Assembly: GCA_019636615.1 (NCBI GenBank) | Contig: JAHBXF010000001.1 | Location: 1,736,001-1,800,000, forward strand | Direction: 5' to 3' | Origin: Phycisphaeraceae bacterium | Lineage (GTDB): Bacteria; Planctomycetota; Phycisphaerae; Phycisphaerales; UBA1924 | Length of the DNA stretch: 64,000 nt | Shown: positions 8,987-18,022 of the stretch, piece by piece | Layout: each line of letters opens with the position of its first letter | Numbering within the stretch: position 1 is the first letter of the stretch | Made by a program: the position numbers and the translations under genes | The notes under the pieces: generated by a model | What the model saw: only the letters and a program-made list of their open reading frames with translations | Told to the model about the DNA's origin: nothing | The model's database searches: none

Positions 8987-10786
8987 ATGAGGGGGGTTGT
9001 GGGTTCGGCGTTGCTTCTGGCCTCGTGCATCGCCCTGGTTTCGTGCGGCGGCCGTGGGTCGGTGGACGACAGGGTGCGGGCGATGCTCGCCGACGCGAAA
9101 CAGCGCACGAACGCGGCGGCGGTGCCGCGCGACCGCGAGAACGGGTACGGCGATCGTCGCACCCCGGGCGAACTCTCGACGCGCCCCGCGACGACCAACC
9201 CCGGCGCCGAAGCGTTGACATTCAAGGCCGCCGACGAGGCGAGAGACCTTTCCGAGCGGCTGAGGCTGTACGCGGCCGATGGCGGCCTGAACGTGACCGA
9301 GGGGGACGAGGCCGTCGAACGGCTCTTCACACCCCCCGAGGGCGTCCGCGTCATCTCTCTCACCGAGGCCTTCAGGCTGGCGCACGATTCGGGGCGAGAA
9401 TACCGCGGGGCTGAAGAAGAACTCATGCTCGCGGCCATCAGGCTGCTCAGCGAGCGCCACCTCTGGGGCCCGAGGCTCTTCAACGACACAACGGTCGGGG
9501 TGTTCGGCTCGGGCGATGACGGACGATTCGAGCACGCGGCCCAACTCATCAACCAGTTGCGCGCCACGCAGCGGCTGCCATACGGCGGCAGCATGGAGGC
9601 CGCGTGGATCGTCCGCGCCACCGACCAACTGCGCGAGCAGTCCACGGGCGGGTACCGTCAATCCTCGGCGCTCGCGCTGAGCGGCAACATTCCGCTGCTG
9701 CGCGGCGCGGGGCAGGTTGCGCGCGAAGAACTCATCCAGAGCGAACGCAACCTGGTCTACCAGACGCGCGAGTTCGAGCGGTTCCGCAGGCGGCTGCTGG
9801 TGAGCATCGCCGGCGATTACTTCTCCATCCTTCAGACACGGGCCTCGATCGCCAACCAACTCAGGCAGTTGCGCTCGCTGCGCGAACTGGTGCGCGCCGC
9901 GGAGGCGAAAGTGGAGGCGGGCCGCGTCGAGGCCTTCGACAAGGACATCGCCAGCAACCGCGTGCAGTCCGCGCTCTCGCAACTGTCGAACCTTGTCGAC
10001 CGCTACATCTTCCAGATCGAGCGTTTCAAGGTTCGTCTGGGGGTGCCCCTCTCCGAGCCCATCGCGCTGGCCGACGACATCATCGAACTGCCCGACCCCG
10101 GTTATGAGCCGGCCGAGGCCACGGTGCTGGCGCTCGAATACCGGCTCGACCTGCAGAACCGGCGCGACCGCATCGACGATTCTCGCCGCGCGGTTGCCAA
10201 CGCGAAAAACGGCCTTCTGCCAGACCTCAACCTCTCCGCGGGGGTCGAGGTTCCCACAGACCCGCGCGACGACACCGGCGGGCTTGATTTCAGCGGCGGC
10301 GATCTTGACTATCGCGCCACCGCCATCCTCAGCCTTCCCCTCGACCGGGAGGTCGAGCGCCTGCGGCTGCGAACCGCGATCATCGGCCTGGAGCGACAGA
10401 ACCGGGACTATCAACAGGCACGCGACGAGGCCATCATCGGTGTGCGCGACGCCATGCGCGGCGTTGATAACGCCCGCTTCCAGTTGGTGCTCGCCGAGGA
10501 ACAGGTCCGCATCAACCGCCGCCGTCTGCGCGGCCAGCAACTGAAGATCGACACCATCGACACGCAAGCGCTGGTCGATACCGAGAACGACCTGCTGCAG
10601 GCCGAGAACGAGAGCGACCGCGCCCGCACCGCGCTGCGCAACGCCGTGCTCAACTTCCTGCTCGAGGCCGACATGCTCCGCGTCGCGCCCGACGGCACCT
10701 TCCAGATGCTCCCGGGCATGGTGATGAGCCCCACACCCAAGCCCCCGGAGCCCGATCCCGCGCAGTTCCAGGCGCCCGCGCCATAA
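8987..10786 (+). CDS. TolC-like outer membrane efflux lipoprotein
   Basis: 599 residues from the ATG at 8987. I chose this start because it gives a clean lipoprotein signal (MRGVVGSALLLASCIALVSC, predicted lipidated Cys20); longer starts at 8945 (ATG) and 8927 (TTG) put a polar stretch ahead of it. The body is the alpha-helical TolC/NodT type: two long helical repeats rich in 'RLRAAEAKVEAGR', 'NRVQSALSQL', 'AVANAKNGLLPDLNLSAGVE' (residues near 400) and 'VRDAMRGVDNARFQLVLAEEQV'. TolC-family proteins form the outer-membrane exit duct of RND, ABC or type I export systems. No inner-membrane pump or adaptor gene is adjacent here, so the partner must be encoded elsewhere. Confidence 0.85.
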   Translation: MRGVVGSALLLASCIALVSCGGRGSVDDRVRAMLADAKQRTNAAAVPRDRENGYGDRRTPGELSTRPATTNPGAEALTFKAADEARDLSERLRLYAADGGLNVTEGDEAVERLFTPPEGVRVISLTEAFRLAHDSGREYRGAEEELMLAAIRLLSERHLWGPRLFNDTTVGVFGSGDDGRFEHAAQLINQLRATQRLPYGGSMEAAWIVRATDQLREQSTGGYRQSSALALSGNIPLLRGAGQVAREELIQSERNLVYQTREFERFRRRLLVSIAGDYFSILQTRASIANQLRQLRSLRELVRAAEAKVEAGRVEAFDKDIASNRVQSALSQLSNLVDRYIFQIERFKVRLGVPLSEPIALADDIIELPDPGYEPAEATVLALEYRLDLQNRRDRIDDSRRAVANAKNGLLPDLNLSAGVEVPTDPRDDTGGLDFSGGDLDYRATAILSLPLDREVERLRLRTAIIGLERQNRDYQQARDEAIIGVRDAMRGVDNARFQLVLAEEQVRINRRRLRGQQLKIDTIDTQALVDTENDLLQAENESDRARTALRNAVLNFLLEADMLRVAPDGTFQMLPGMVMSPTPKPPEPDPAQFQAPAP

Positions 10787-10834
10787 CGCCGCGACGGGCT
10801 CCCCCCCTCGCGGGCGTGATAGCCTTCGGGCCCG

Positions 10835-13495
10835 ATGCCCCCGCAGGCTGAAGACCAACCCGTGGTATTCGATCTCACGCGTGAGACGTGGGTGCTGCGT
10901 GCTGTCGGCGACACGGGCGCAGTCCCCGGGCATCTTCAAGACGCCCTCGCCGCGGGCGTTCCCGCGGCGCTGCCCGGGTGCGTCCACGCGGACCTTCTGC
11001 GCCGCGGCCTCATCGCCGACCCGCGCGACGGTTTCAACGAATCGTTGTCGCGGTGGATCGGCCTCACCCAGTGGGAATACAGCACCGAGTGTGCCCCGGC
11101 GGGTGTGTTGAAGACCCACGCGGGCAGGCTCGACCTGGTCTTCGACACCATCGAGACTGTCGGTGATGTGTGGCTCAATCACGAGCGACTGGCCCAGGCC
11201 AGGTGCGCATTCCACCCGGTGCGCCTTGACGCGAGACATGCCTTTGCCGACGGGACCGGGCGCATCGCCGTGCGTTTCGAGGCGCCGCTGACGCACATCC
11301 GCGATATGGCCGCGCGACTCGGCGAGCGGCCCGTGAACGGCGACTGGGACCCCTTCGTCTTCGCGCGTGGCCCGGCCATGAACTACGGCTGGGACTTCTC
11401 GCCGCAGTCGCCCACCTGCGGCATCACGGGTGGTGTCAGGCTGGAGGCGTGGCGCGGCGTGCGCATCGCCCATCTCCGCCCGCTGGTCGAGCGATTGACC
11501 GATGACACGTGGCGTGTGCGTGTGTGCGTCGATATCGAAACGAACGACGAGAACCCGCTGGCCTCCTTCACCCTGCGCGCCCGGCTCGATGCGCCCGACG
11601 GCGGTTCGGCAGGCGAGACCCAGTGGCGCGGCGTCCCCAGCCCCTCTCCCGCATACGACGGCGGCCCGCCCCTGCGAACCCTGAGCGCCGAGATACTGCT
11701 GCGTTCGCCCCAACTGTGGTGGCCCGCGGGCGAAGGCCGGCAGCCTCTCTACACGCTCGTCGCCGAGGTTGAATGCAGCGATGCGGCCACCGGCGAGCGC
11801 ACGCTTGTTCGCCGCGGCGCACGCTTGGGGGTGCGCGAGGTGAAACTCAGCACAGCCCCTGACCGGCACGGTTCGGGTTTCACCGTTGTGGTCAACGGCC
11901 GGCCCATTTTCTGCAAGGGGTTCAACACCACTCCACGGGAACTCTTCAAGGGCTCGCCCCTGCGCCATGGCTTCGATCCGGCATCGCTGCTGGCCCTGCA
12001 CGCCGAGGCCGGCGTGAACATGCTGCGCATCTGGGGCGGCGGCGAGTATGAACGAGACGAGTTCTACGACGCCTGCGACCGGCTGGGCATTATGGTCTGG
12101 CAAGACTTCATGTTCTCCTGCGGCATGTACCCCCAAGAGCCGCCCTTCCCGGCGCTTGTCGAGGCCGAGGCGCGGCATCAGGTGTCGCGCCTTGCCGCGC
12201 ACCCGTGCGTGGTGCTCTGGTGCGGGGGCAACGAGTGTGTGTGGGGGCACCGGGCGTGGGGTTGGAAGGAGCGGTTGAAGCCCGGCCAGTCGTGGGGCGA
12301 GGCGTACTACTTCGATCTCCTGCCGCGCGTGCTGGCTTCGGCGGACGGCACGCGCGCGTACTGGCCCAATAGCCCGTGGTCTGGCGATGACGCGTCGCAC
12401 CCCAACGACGCCGCGCGAGGCGACCGGCACACGTGGGACCTTCGGCTCGGCGACGCGGTGAAACTGGTGCCGCGGTTCTGTTCCGAGTTTGGCCACCAGA
12501 GCCCACCCTCGATCGAATCGCTCACGGCGTCGTTCGGTGCGCAAGGCTTGAGCGAAGCAACCCGGTGCGGCGCGCCACAACTCTTGGCGCACCTGCAGCG
12601 CGGGCCGGGCGGCAACGCGCAGCAATACGCCGAACTCCCCGAGGTCTTCGGCCCGCGTGCCGACATTGACGACTTTGAATCATGGCACTTCGCGGCGTCA
12701 CTGCTGCAGGCCCGGGCCGTGCGCACGATGTTCGCCTGGTGCCGCGCGAACGCCCCGACATGCATGGGCGTGCTGCTCTGGCAGCACCACGACGTGTGGC
12801 CGGGCTTGACCTGGGCGCTGGTGGATGATCTCGGGGTGCCCAAGCCCGCGATGAGCGCGTTCCATCAGGCGATGGGCCCCCGGCTGCTCGATCTCTTCGC
12901 GACGCAGGACGGGCTGGTGGTGGGCGCATCGAACATGCCGCGCCGTGACCCCGGGCACGAGGGCTCCTGGGCGCCGCGCTTGACGGCCCAGCGGTTGGAT
13001 TTCCACGGCCGGGTGATCGCCAGTGAACCACTCGCACCGCCGGCGATTGTGCCCGGCGTGGGTTGGCTGAGCCCACCGCTTTCCGATCGCATCGCGCACG
13101 CCCAAGACCCGGCGGCCGAGTGTGTGTGCGTGGTGAGCGAAGACGGCCTGCGGTCGCCCCCTTGGTTCTTCGTGCATGACCGGGCGCTGCATCTGCCCGA
13201 GCCCCGCGGGGCGTACACCCTGTCGCGTGAAGGGGATGGGTTGCGGGTTTCGCTGCGTGCAGAGACGCTCGTGCGTGAGGCCATGCCGCTGATGCCGCGG
13301 CGAGGCGTGAGGCCCGCATGCCTGGCCAGGCAGCCCCGGGCCTGCGCTCTGGTCACGCTGCTTCCGGGCGAATCGTGGAGTGTGCTGGTCGAAGGGCGCG
13401 ATGCTGCGGAGTGGATCGAGACCTCCGCGGCCGCGGGAGAACTGCTCCGCGACGACGTGCTCGTGTGCGCGAACCGCTTCGGCACCATGGCCTGA
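10835..13495 (+). CDS. Beta-mannosidase, glycoside hydrolase family 2
   Basis: 886 residues. The layout is that of GH2 beta-mannosidase: N-terminal sugar-binding beta-sandwich ('ALPGCVHADLLRRGLI', 'LVFDTIETVGDVWLNHERL'), immunoglobulin-like domain, then a TIM barrel with 'GFNTTPRELF', 'NMLRIWGGGEYERDEFYDAC' and 'VWQDFMFSCGMYP'. The acid/base is E467 in WCGGNE and the nucleophile is E551 in FCSEFG. It removes terminal beta-mannose from manno-oligosaccharides. No signal peptide, so probably cytoplasmic. It follows the TolC-like gene by 48 bases; a TAGCCT at 10820-10825 lies nine bases before the ATG and may be a leaderless -10 box. It may serve glycan use together with the GH35 gene upstream. 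Confidence 0.92.
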   Translation: MPPQAEDQPVVFDLTRETWVLRAVGDTGAVPGHLQDALAAGVPAALPGCVHADLLRRGLIADPRDGFNESLSRWIGLTQWEYSTECAPAGVLKTHAGRLDLVFDTIETVGDVWLNHERLAQARCAFHPVRLDARHAFADGTGRIAVRFEAPLTHIRDMAARLGERPVNGDWDPFVFARGPAMNYGWDFSPQSPTCGITGGVRLEAWRGVRIAHLRPLVERLTDDTWRVRVCVDIETNDENPLASFTLRARLDAPDGGSAGETQWRGVPSPSPAYDGGPPLRTLSAEILLRSPQLWWPAGEGRQPLYTLVAEVECSDAATGERTLVRRGARLGVREVKLSTAPDRHGSGFTVVVNGRPIFCKGFNTTPRELFKGSPLRHGFDPASLLALHAEAGVNMLRIWGGGEYERDEFYDACDRLGIMVWQDFMFSCGMYPQEPPFPALVEAEARHQVSRLAAHPCVVLWCGGNECVWGHRAWGWKERLKPGQSWGEAYYFDLLPRVLASADGTRAYWPNSPWSGDDASHPNDAARGDRHTWDLRLGDAVKLVPRFCSEFGHQSPPSIESLTASFGAQGLSEATRCGAPQLLAHLQRGPGGNAQQYAELPEVFGPRADIDDFESWHFAASLLQARAVRTMFAWCRANAPTCMGVLLWQHHDVWPGLTWALVDDLGVPKPAMSAFHQAMGPRLLDLFATQDGLVVGASNMPRRDPGHEGSWAPRLTAQRLDFHGRVIASEPLAPPAIVPGVGWLSPPLSDRIAHAQDPAAECVCVVSEDGLRSPPWFFVHDRALHLPEPRGAYTLSREGDGLRVSLRAETLVREAMPLMPRRGVRPACLARQPRACALVTLLPGESWSVLVEGRDAAEWIETSAAAGELLRDDVLVCANRFGTMA

Positions 13496-13531
13496 AGGCC
13501 CGCATGATGGCGCGGGCCGGTCAAGGCGCAG

Positions 13532-13557
13532 AAAAAACCGCCCCGGAGAGGGGCGGT
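13532..13557 (-). terminator. Rho-independent terminator of the prepilin-like gene
   Basis: On the minus strand ACCGCCCC (13550-13557 read in reverse) pairs with GGGGCGGT (13537-13544), followed by a T-run corresponding to AAAAAA at 13532-13537. It lies about 30 bases past the stop at 13586, and also sits just after the mannosidase stop at 13495. Confidence 0.8.
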
Positions 13558-13585
13558 CGATGGGATCGGTGATTGGCCCGCGGCC

Positions 13586-14623
13586 TCAGCGGCGCGGACG
13601 GAAGATGTATTGCCCGTTGGCGTGGTTGATCTGGGCCCAGTTGTCCCAGCGGGTCATGTCGCGCAGGTCTTCGATCGTGAGCATTTCGACGTGGCCGTCG
13701 AACATCGCGCTGGCCATTTTGCCGAAGTGGCGGCCGTCGAGGTTGCCCCACGTGCTGGGAACCCGCTTGCGGTCAAAGACGTTGAGATTTGTGGTTGAAC
13801 CCCAGCCCATGACCACGGTGCCCGAGTTGCGGCCGTCGGGGTGCTGCCCCGGGGGCTGGATGTGGTAGTAACCGGGAACAACGTTGGTGCCGTTGGGGGG
13901 CAGCGCGCCGTAGCTGTACCACCCGTTGTTGCGGATGTCGCCGCCGCGGGAAGAGGCCATCACGAGCAGGCGGCTGGTCTGGTTCACCTGGTCGGCGCGG
14001 CGGACGTAGAAGTTGCCGGGGGGGAAGCGGTTGCTGCCGTTGGGCTTGGTGCCCATGTCGATGAACGCGCCCTTGTTGTAGTCGCCGCCGAGGAAGGTCG
14101 TGTTCATGCCCCACGAGGGGTGCCAGCCGAAGGCCGCGACCCATGACTGCTGGTCGTACTCGTTGCTGCGCACCGTGCCGCCCGCGAAGGTGCGCACCAG
14201 CGGGTTGCCGGTCGGACGCATGCGGAAGTCGGTGAAGGTCTGCTTGTCCGCCTGCATGCTCTCGGGCTTGAGGTATTCGTGGCCCATCAGGTGCCACGGC
14301 CACGGCTTCACCGGGTTGCCCTCAAGGTGAGACATGCGGTCGTTGGGATCGGGGGGGAGTTTGAGGTACTGCGTCGCCAGCGCGGCGTCGCTGTAGTGCG
14401 CCCATGTCCAGTGGATGTACCCGGGCATGATCTGGTCTTTGCTGTCATACCAGTAGTTCGAATACGCCGTGATCGCCTGCTTGAGCGCGGACATCTCGAC
14501 CGTCTGCCGGCCCAGGGCGCGAGCCTTGCCCAGCGCGGGAAGAAGAATGCCGATGAGCAGCGCGATGATGGCGATCACCACAAGCAACTCGATCAGCGTG
14601 AAAGCGCGCAAACGCTTGGGCAT
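13586..14623 (-). CDS. Prepilin-type secreted protein with N-terminal methylation motif
   Basis: 345 residues from the ATG at 14623, which has GGAGAG eight bases upstream. The N-terminus [20 protein letters not shown] is a classic type IV prepilin/pseudopilin signal: basic leader, cleavage before Phe, Glu at +5, then a hydrophobic helix. The rest is globular, Gly/Asn/Trp-rich and ends with a conserved-looking '[14 protein letters not shown]' segment. Such H-x9-DG type C-termini are common in the large planctomycete families of prepilin-like proteins (DUF1559 and relatives). It is probably processed by a prepilin peptidase and displayed or secreted through a type II-like apparatus. The secretin at 32165 could be part of that apparatus, which is inference. 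Confidence 0.85.
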   Translation of the reverse strand: MPKRLRAFTLIELLVVIAIIALLIGILLPALGKARALGRQTVEMSALKQAITAYSNYWYDSKDQIMPGYIHWTWAHYSDAALATQYLKLPPDPNDRMSHLEGNPVKPWPWHLMGHEYLKPESMQADKQTFTDFRMRPTGNPLVRTFAGGTVRSNEYDQQSWVAAFGWHPSWGMNTTFLGGDYNKGAFIDMGTKPNGSNRFPPGNFYVRRADQVNQTSRLLVMASSRGGDIRNNGWYSYGALPPNGTNVVPGYYHIQPPGQHPDGRNSGTVVMGWGSTTNLNVFDRKRVPSTWGNLDGRHFGKMASAMFDGHVEMLTIEDLRDMTRWDNWAQINHANGQYIFRPRR

Positions 14624-15000
14624 GATGCTCTCCAGTTCTCGTGTCAAACCAAACAAACCAGCGAGGAAGAACTCCTCACCCCGCAGCACCGGTTACCCAT
14701 CCAGAGGAAACCCGGCACCGCAACAATAACTCTAACCGAACTTTGCCGTTGCTTCAACCCAATTTTGCCCGGTTTGCCCAAACTCTTTCGGAATACTCAT
14801 TCAGGGGTTTCTGACCCATCCCGGGGGCTTGAGAGGCCAGAGATCTTCTAGAAGTACGCAGAATGTGGTGCAGGACCGAGAATAACCGCTCCAGGGCCCT
14901 TCTGAAAGAGCCCAGATGCGTCTGGCGGGTCCCTCCGTCGCGAATGTGGACAGGTTCACGGCCCGCGGCCGCGCCGAGGCATACGGGCCTATAAAGCACC
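14624..15000. other. Divergent intergenic region
   Basis: 377 bases between the prepilin-like gene (-) and the HD hydrolase (+). A TATAAA at 14990-14995 lies five bases before the ATG at 15001 and could be a leaderless -10 box. No other clear signal or gene is seen. Confidence 0.4.
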
Positions 15001-15675
15001 ATGCCAAGACAAGCGAAGCGATCACAGCCTGCTTCCCCTGGACCTGGCACGCCGGGTTCACCTTCACACGGGCCAGCGGGCGAGCCCACGGGGTTGTTGT
15101 GGCGGCGGGCCGCGGCCTTCGCGGCGCGCGCCCACAAGAACCAGTGGCGCAAAGACGGCCGCACCCCGTACTACTCGCACCCCGTGCGGGTCTGCCTCAC
15201 GGTGTCGCAGGTCTTTGGGTGCAGCGATGAGGTGGCGTTGTGCGCCGCGCTGCTGCACGACACCATCGAAGACACGCAGACCGACTACGAGGACGTGCTC
15301 GACGCCTTCGGTGAAGATGTCGCCCGGTGCGTTGCCGCGCTCACCAAGAACATGGCCCTGCCCGAGGACGTGCGAGAGCCGGAATATGACCAGCGCATGC
15401 TGCGGGCCGATTGGCGGGCCAAACTGGTGAAACTCGCCGACGCCCTCGACAACCTAGACGACCTGGTGAACTGGCAGAGTGAGAACGACGCCGAGAACTT
15501 CCGCAAAATGATCTCGAGGTGCGACCGCGCGTTGGCGCTGCTCACGGAAGGGCCCACACACCCCACGCTGCACCGCGCGGCTCAGATTGTCGAGCGGGCC
15601 AAGCAGGAGGCGCTGGTGGGGGCCGCCGCCCGAACAAAGGCGCCCGCCCGGGCCGCCGCGCGCCGAAGGGGGTGA
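15001..15675 (+). CDS. HD-domain phosphohydrolase, RelA/SpoT hydrolase-like (MESH1 type)
   Basis: 224 residues. The hydrolase motif set of the RelA/SpoT N-terminal domain is present in order: 'AARAHKNQWRKDGRTPYYSHP' with H45 and H60 (41-61), then 'LLHDTIEDT' with H86 D87 (84-92), then 'WRAKLVKLADALDNL' (N-containing helix). There is no synthetase or TGS domain, so it resembles the small (p)ppGpp or nucleotide hydrolases of the MESH1 type. The first 30 residues are Pro/Ser/Gly-rich and lack family similarity; the true start may be the TTG near 15094. Likely role: Mn-dependent removal of the 3'-pyrophosphate from (p)ppGpp or a related nucleotide. The lipoprotein gene at 15706 follows after 30 bases. 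Confidence 0.85.
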   Translation: MPRQAKRSQPASPGPGTPGSPSHGPAGEPTGLLWRRAAAFAARAHKNQWRKDGRTPYYSHPVRVCLTVSQVFGCSDEVALCAALLHDTIEDTQTDYEDVLDAFGEDVARCVAALTKNMALPEDVREPEYDQRMLRADWRAKLVKLADALDNLDDLVNWQSENDAENFRKMISRCDRALALLTEGPTHPTLHRAAQIVERAKQEALVGAAARTKAPARAAARRRG

Positions 15676-15699
15676 CTCGGGCCCGCATGCCACTACACT
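15672..15699 (+). promoter_or_regulatory. Probable leaderless promoter of the S9 peptidase gene
   Basis: GTGACT (15672-15677) and TACACT (15694-15699) are 16 bases apart, and the -10 box ends six bases before the ATG at 15706. The -35 match is partial. Confidence 0.4.
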
Positions 15700-15705
15700 C
15701 CGCCT

Positions 15706-17991
15706 ATGCACACGATCTGGCGATGGATCTCGGCGGCGGGGTTGTTTGCGTCTCTGTTCGTTCTTGTTCCCGGCGGGTGCGCCTCGACGCAGGGCGGCGC
15801 CAAAGACACCCCGGCCCGCGGCCGGGGTTCGATCGATGCCCGCGCCGGGGACGAAGCGTTCCTGCACGCCTTCGCATCCACCTACCGCTATACCCACGGC
15901 CGGCCCAAAGCCATCACCGTCACGCCCGCCGGCGATGCGGTGCTCTACCTGCGTTCGGGCCCGCGCTCGTTCGTGCAGGATCTCTATGTCTTTGATGTCG
16001 CGACCGGCGCTCAGCGCGTGCTGCTCACGGCGGATCAACTGCTGGGCGGCCAGGACGAGCAACTCACGGCCGAAGAACTCGCCCGGCGCGAGCGCATGCG
16101 CATGGCCAGCAGGGGCATCGCCTCCTTCTCGCTCAGCGAAGACGGGGCACGCATTCTCATCCCGCTCTCGGGCCGTCTCTTTGTCTACGAGCGTGAAGGC
16201 GGCAAGATCACCGAGATCAAGAGCGGCGGGGGCTTCCCCATCGATCCGAGGTTCTCGCGTGACGGCTCGCTCATCGCCAGCGTGCGGGACGGGGAGGTTT
16301 ATGTCGCGCAGACCGACGGCGCACGCGAGTGGCGCGTCACCAGCGGCGCGGGCGGCACCGTCACCCACGGGCTGGCCGAGTTCGTCGCCCAGGAAGAGAT
16401 GTCGCGCTTCCACGGCTATTGGTGGTCGCCGGACGCCAGACGCATCTGCTATCAGCGCACCGACACCGCCGGCCTTGAAACGTTCTACATCGCCGACCCG
16501 ATGAACCCCGCCAAGGAACCCGACGCCTGGCCATACCCGCGCGCCGGCAAGCAGAACGCCGACGTGCAACTGGGCATCGTGCCCACGGAGGGGGGCGAGA
16601 CAACGTGGATCAGTTGGGATCGGCAGGCATTCCCGTATGTGGCCAGCGTGACATGGCCCAAAAACGCCCCGCTCACCGTGCTGGTGCAGAACCGCACCCA
16701 GACACACCAGCAACTGCTCGCCGTTGACGACCGTACCGGGGCCACGAGCGTTCTCCTGGAAGAGAAAGACCCTGCATGGATCAACATCTACGAGTCTTGC
16801 CCCAAGTGGCTCGCCGACGGCAGCGGCTTTCTCTGGGTCACCGACTCCTACGGCGGCGGGCCCGGCAACGACTTCCCACGCCTGGAACTGCGCCGCAAAG
16901 ACGGCTCCCTCGACCGCGTGGTCACGCCCGAGGGGTTCAGGCTCTACGACCTCCTGAGCCTCGACAGCAAAGGCCGCGCGGCGTATGTCTCCCACGGCCC
17001 CGCCTCGCCATACACCGAGGTCTCGCGGGTGTCGCTTGATGGCGGCACAGAGCCCGTGCGCCTCGCGGGCGGGCAGGGGCAGTTCGGCGCGGTCTTCGCC
17101 GACAATCACAGCGTCTACGTTGAATCGGCCATGACCCTCTCGGGCGAGGTATCCTGGACTGTCAAGCGCGAGCCCGGACGCACCGCCATCGGCAGGCTCA
17201 CCAGCGCCGCCGAAACCCCGCCGTTCATCCCCAAGCCTCAACTCACCACCGTCGAGGTCAGCGGGCGAGAGCACCACGCCGCGATCATCAGGCCAAGGTC
17301 ATTCAGCCGTTCGAAGACCTACCCCGTCGTCGCCATGCTCTACACGGGCCCGGGCGTCACCACCGTCAACGCCAACGCCATGGGCTACCTGCTGCACCAG
17401 TGGCTGGCCGATCAGGGGTTCATCGTCGTCGCCATCGATAACCGCGGCACGCCCAGGCGGGGAAGAGCCTGGGAGCGGGTGATCAAGAACAACCTCATCG
17501 ATATCGCCCTGGATGACCAGGCCGCGTGCATCCTCGCGCTGGGCGCGGCACACCCCGAGATGGACACGCGCCGCGTGGGCGTTTCGGGTTGGTCGTTCGG
17601 CGGCTACTTCGCGGCCATGGCCGCGATGCGCCGGCCGGATATCTTCCGCTGCGGCGTCGCGGGCGCGCCCGTCTGCGCGTGGGAAGACTACGACACGCAC
17701 TACACCGAGCGCTACATGGGCCTGCCGCAAGACAACCCCTCCGGTTACGCCGCGAGCAACGTGCTGACCTACTGCAAAGACCTCACCGTGCCCCTGCTCA
17801 TCATCCACGGCACGGCCGACGACAACGTCTACTTCATGCACAGCCTGAAGATGACCGAGGCGCTCTTCCGCGCCGGCAAGAAGTTCGAGTTCCTGCCCCT
17901 GGCGGGCCTCACGCACATGGTGCCCGACCCCGCCGTGACCGTGCGCCTCCAGAGCCGGATCGCGTCGTTCCTGCGGGAGAACCTGCGTTGA
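15706..17991 (+). CDS. Prolyl oligopeptidase family S9 (DPP IV-like) lipoprotein
   Basis: 761 residues. The N-terminus has a lipoprotein signal ending VPGGC, with predicted lipid-modified Cys25, so the enzyme is probably anchored in the periplasm or outer membrane. Residues about 40-500 form the beta-propeller of DPP IV-type peptidases ('FSLSEDGARILIPLSGRLFVYE', 'MSRFHGYWWSPDARRICYQRTD'). The C-terminal alpha/beta hydrolase holds the triad: S630 in GWSFGG, D705/D706 in GTADDN, H737 in GLTHMV. 'EEMSRFHGYWWSPD' corresponds to the double-Glu region that binds the peptide amino terminus in DPP IV. It probably releases X-Pro or X-Ala dipeptides from peptides. Confidence 0.93.
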   Translation: MHTIWRWISAAGLFASLFVLVPGGCASTQGGAKDTPARGRGSIDARAGDEAFLHAFASTYRYTHGRPKAITVTPAGDAVLYLRSGPRSFVQDLYVFDVATGAQRVLLTADQLLGGQDEQLTAEELARRERMRMASRGIASFSLSEDGARILIPLSGRLFVYEREGGKITEIKSGGGFPIDPRFSRDGSLIASVRDGEVYVAQTDGAREWRVTSGAGGTVTHGLAEFVAQEEMSRFHGYWWSPDARRICYQRTDTAGLETFYIADPMNPAKEPDAWPYPRAGKQNADVQLGIVPTEGGETTWISWDRQAFPYVASVTWPKNAPLTVLVQNRTQTHQQLLAVDDRTGATSVLLEEKDPAWINIYESCPKWLADGSGFLWVTDSYGGGPGNDFPRLELRRKDGSLDRVVTPEGFRLYDLLSLDSKGRAAYVSHGPASPYTEVSRVSLDGGTEPVRLAGGQGQFGAVFADNHSVYVESAMTLSGEVSWTVKREPGRTAIGRLTSAAETPPFIPKPQLTTVEVSGREHHAAIIRPRSFSRSKTYPVVAMLYTGPGVTTVNANAMGYLLHQWLADQGFIVVAIDNRGTPRRGRAWERVIKNNLIDIALDDQAACILALGAAHPEMDTRRVGVSGWSFGGYFAAMAAMRRPDIFRCGVAGAPVCAWEDYDTHYTERYMGLPQDNPSGYAASNVLTYCKDLTVPLLIIHGTADDNVYFMHSLKMTEALFRAGKKFEFLPLAGLTHMVPDPAVTVRLQSRIASFLRENLR

Positions 17992-18022
17992 CCCTTCGCG
18001 CCCTGCTCTGCGAGCCCAGACC

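Noticed and set aside
8849..12625. 1,258-codon open frame on the minus strand
   Set aside because: It lies wholly antisense to the TolC-like and beta-mannosidase genes, has a His/Arg/Ala-biased composition typical of high-GC antisense frames and shows no domain.
15454..17277. 607-codon minus-strand open frame
   Set aside because: Antisense to the S9 peptidase gene, whose catalytic triad is clear.
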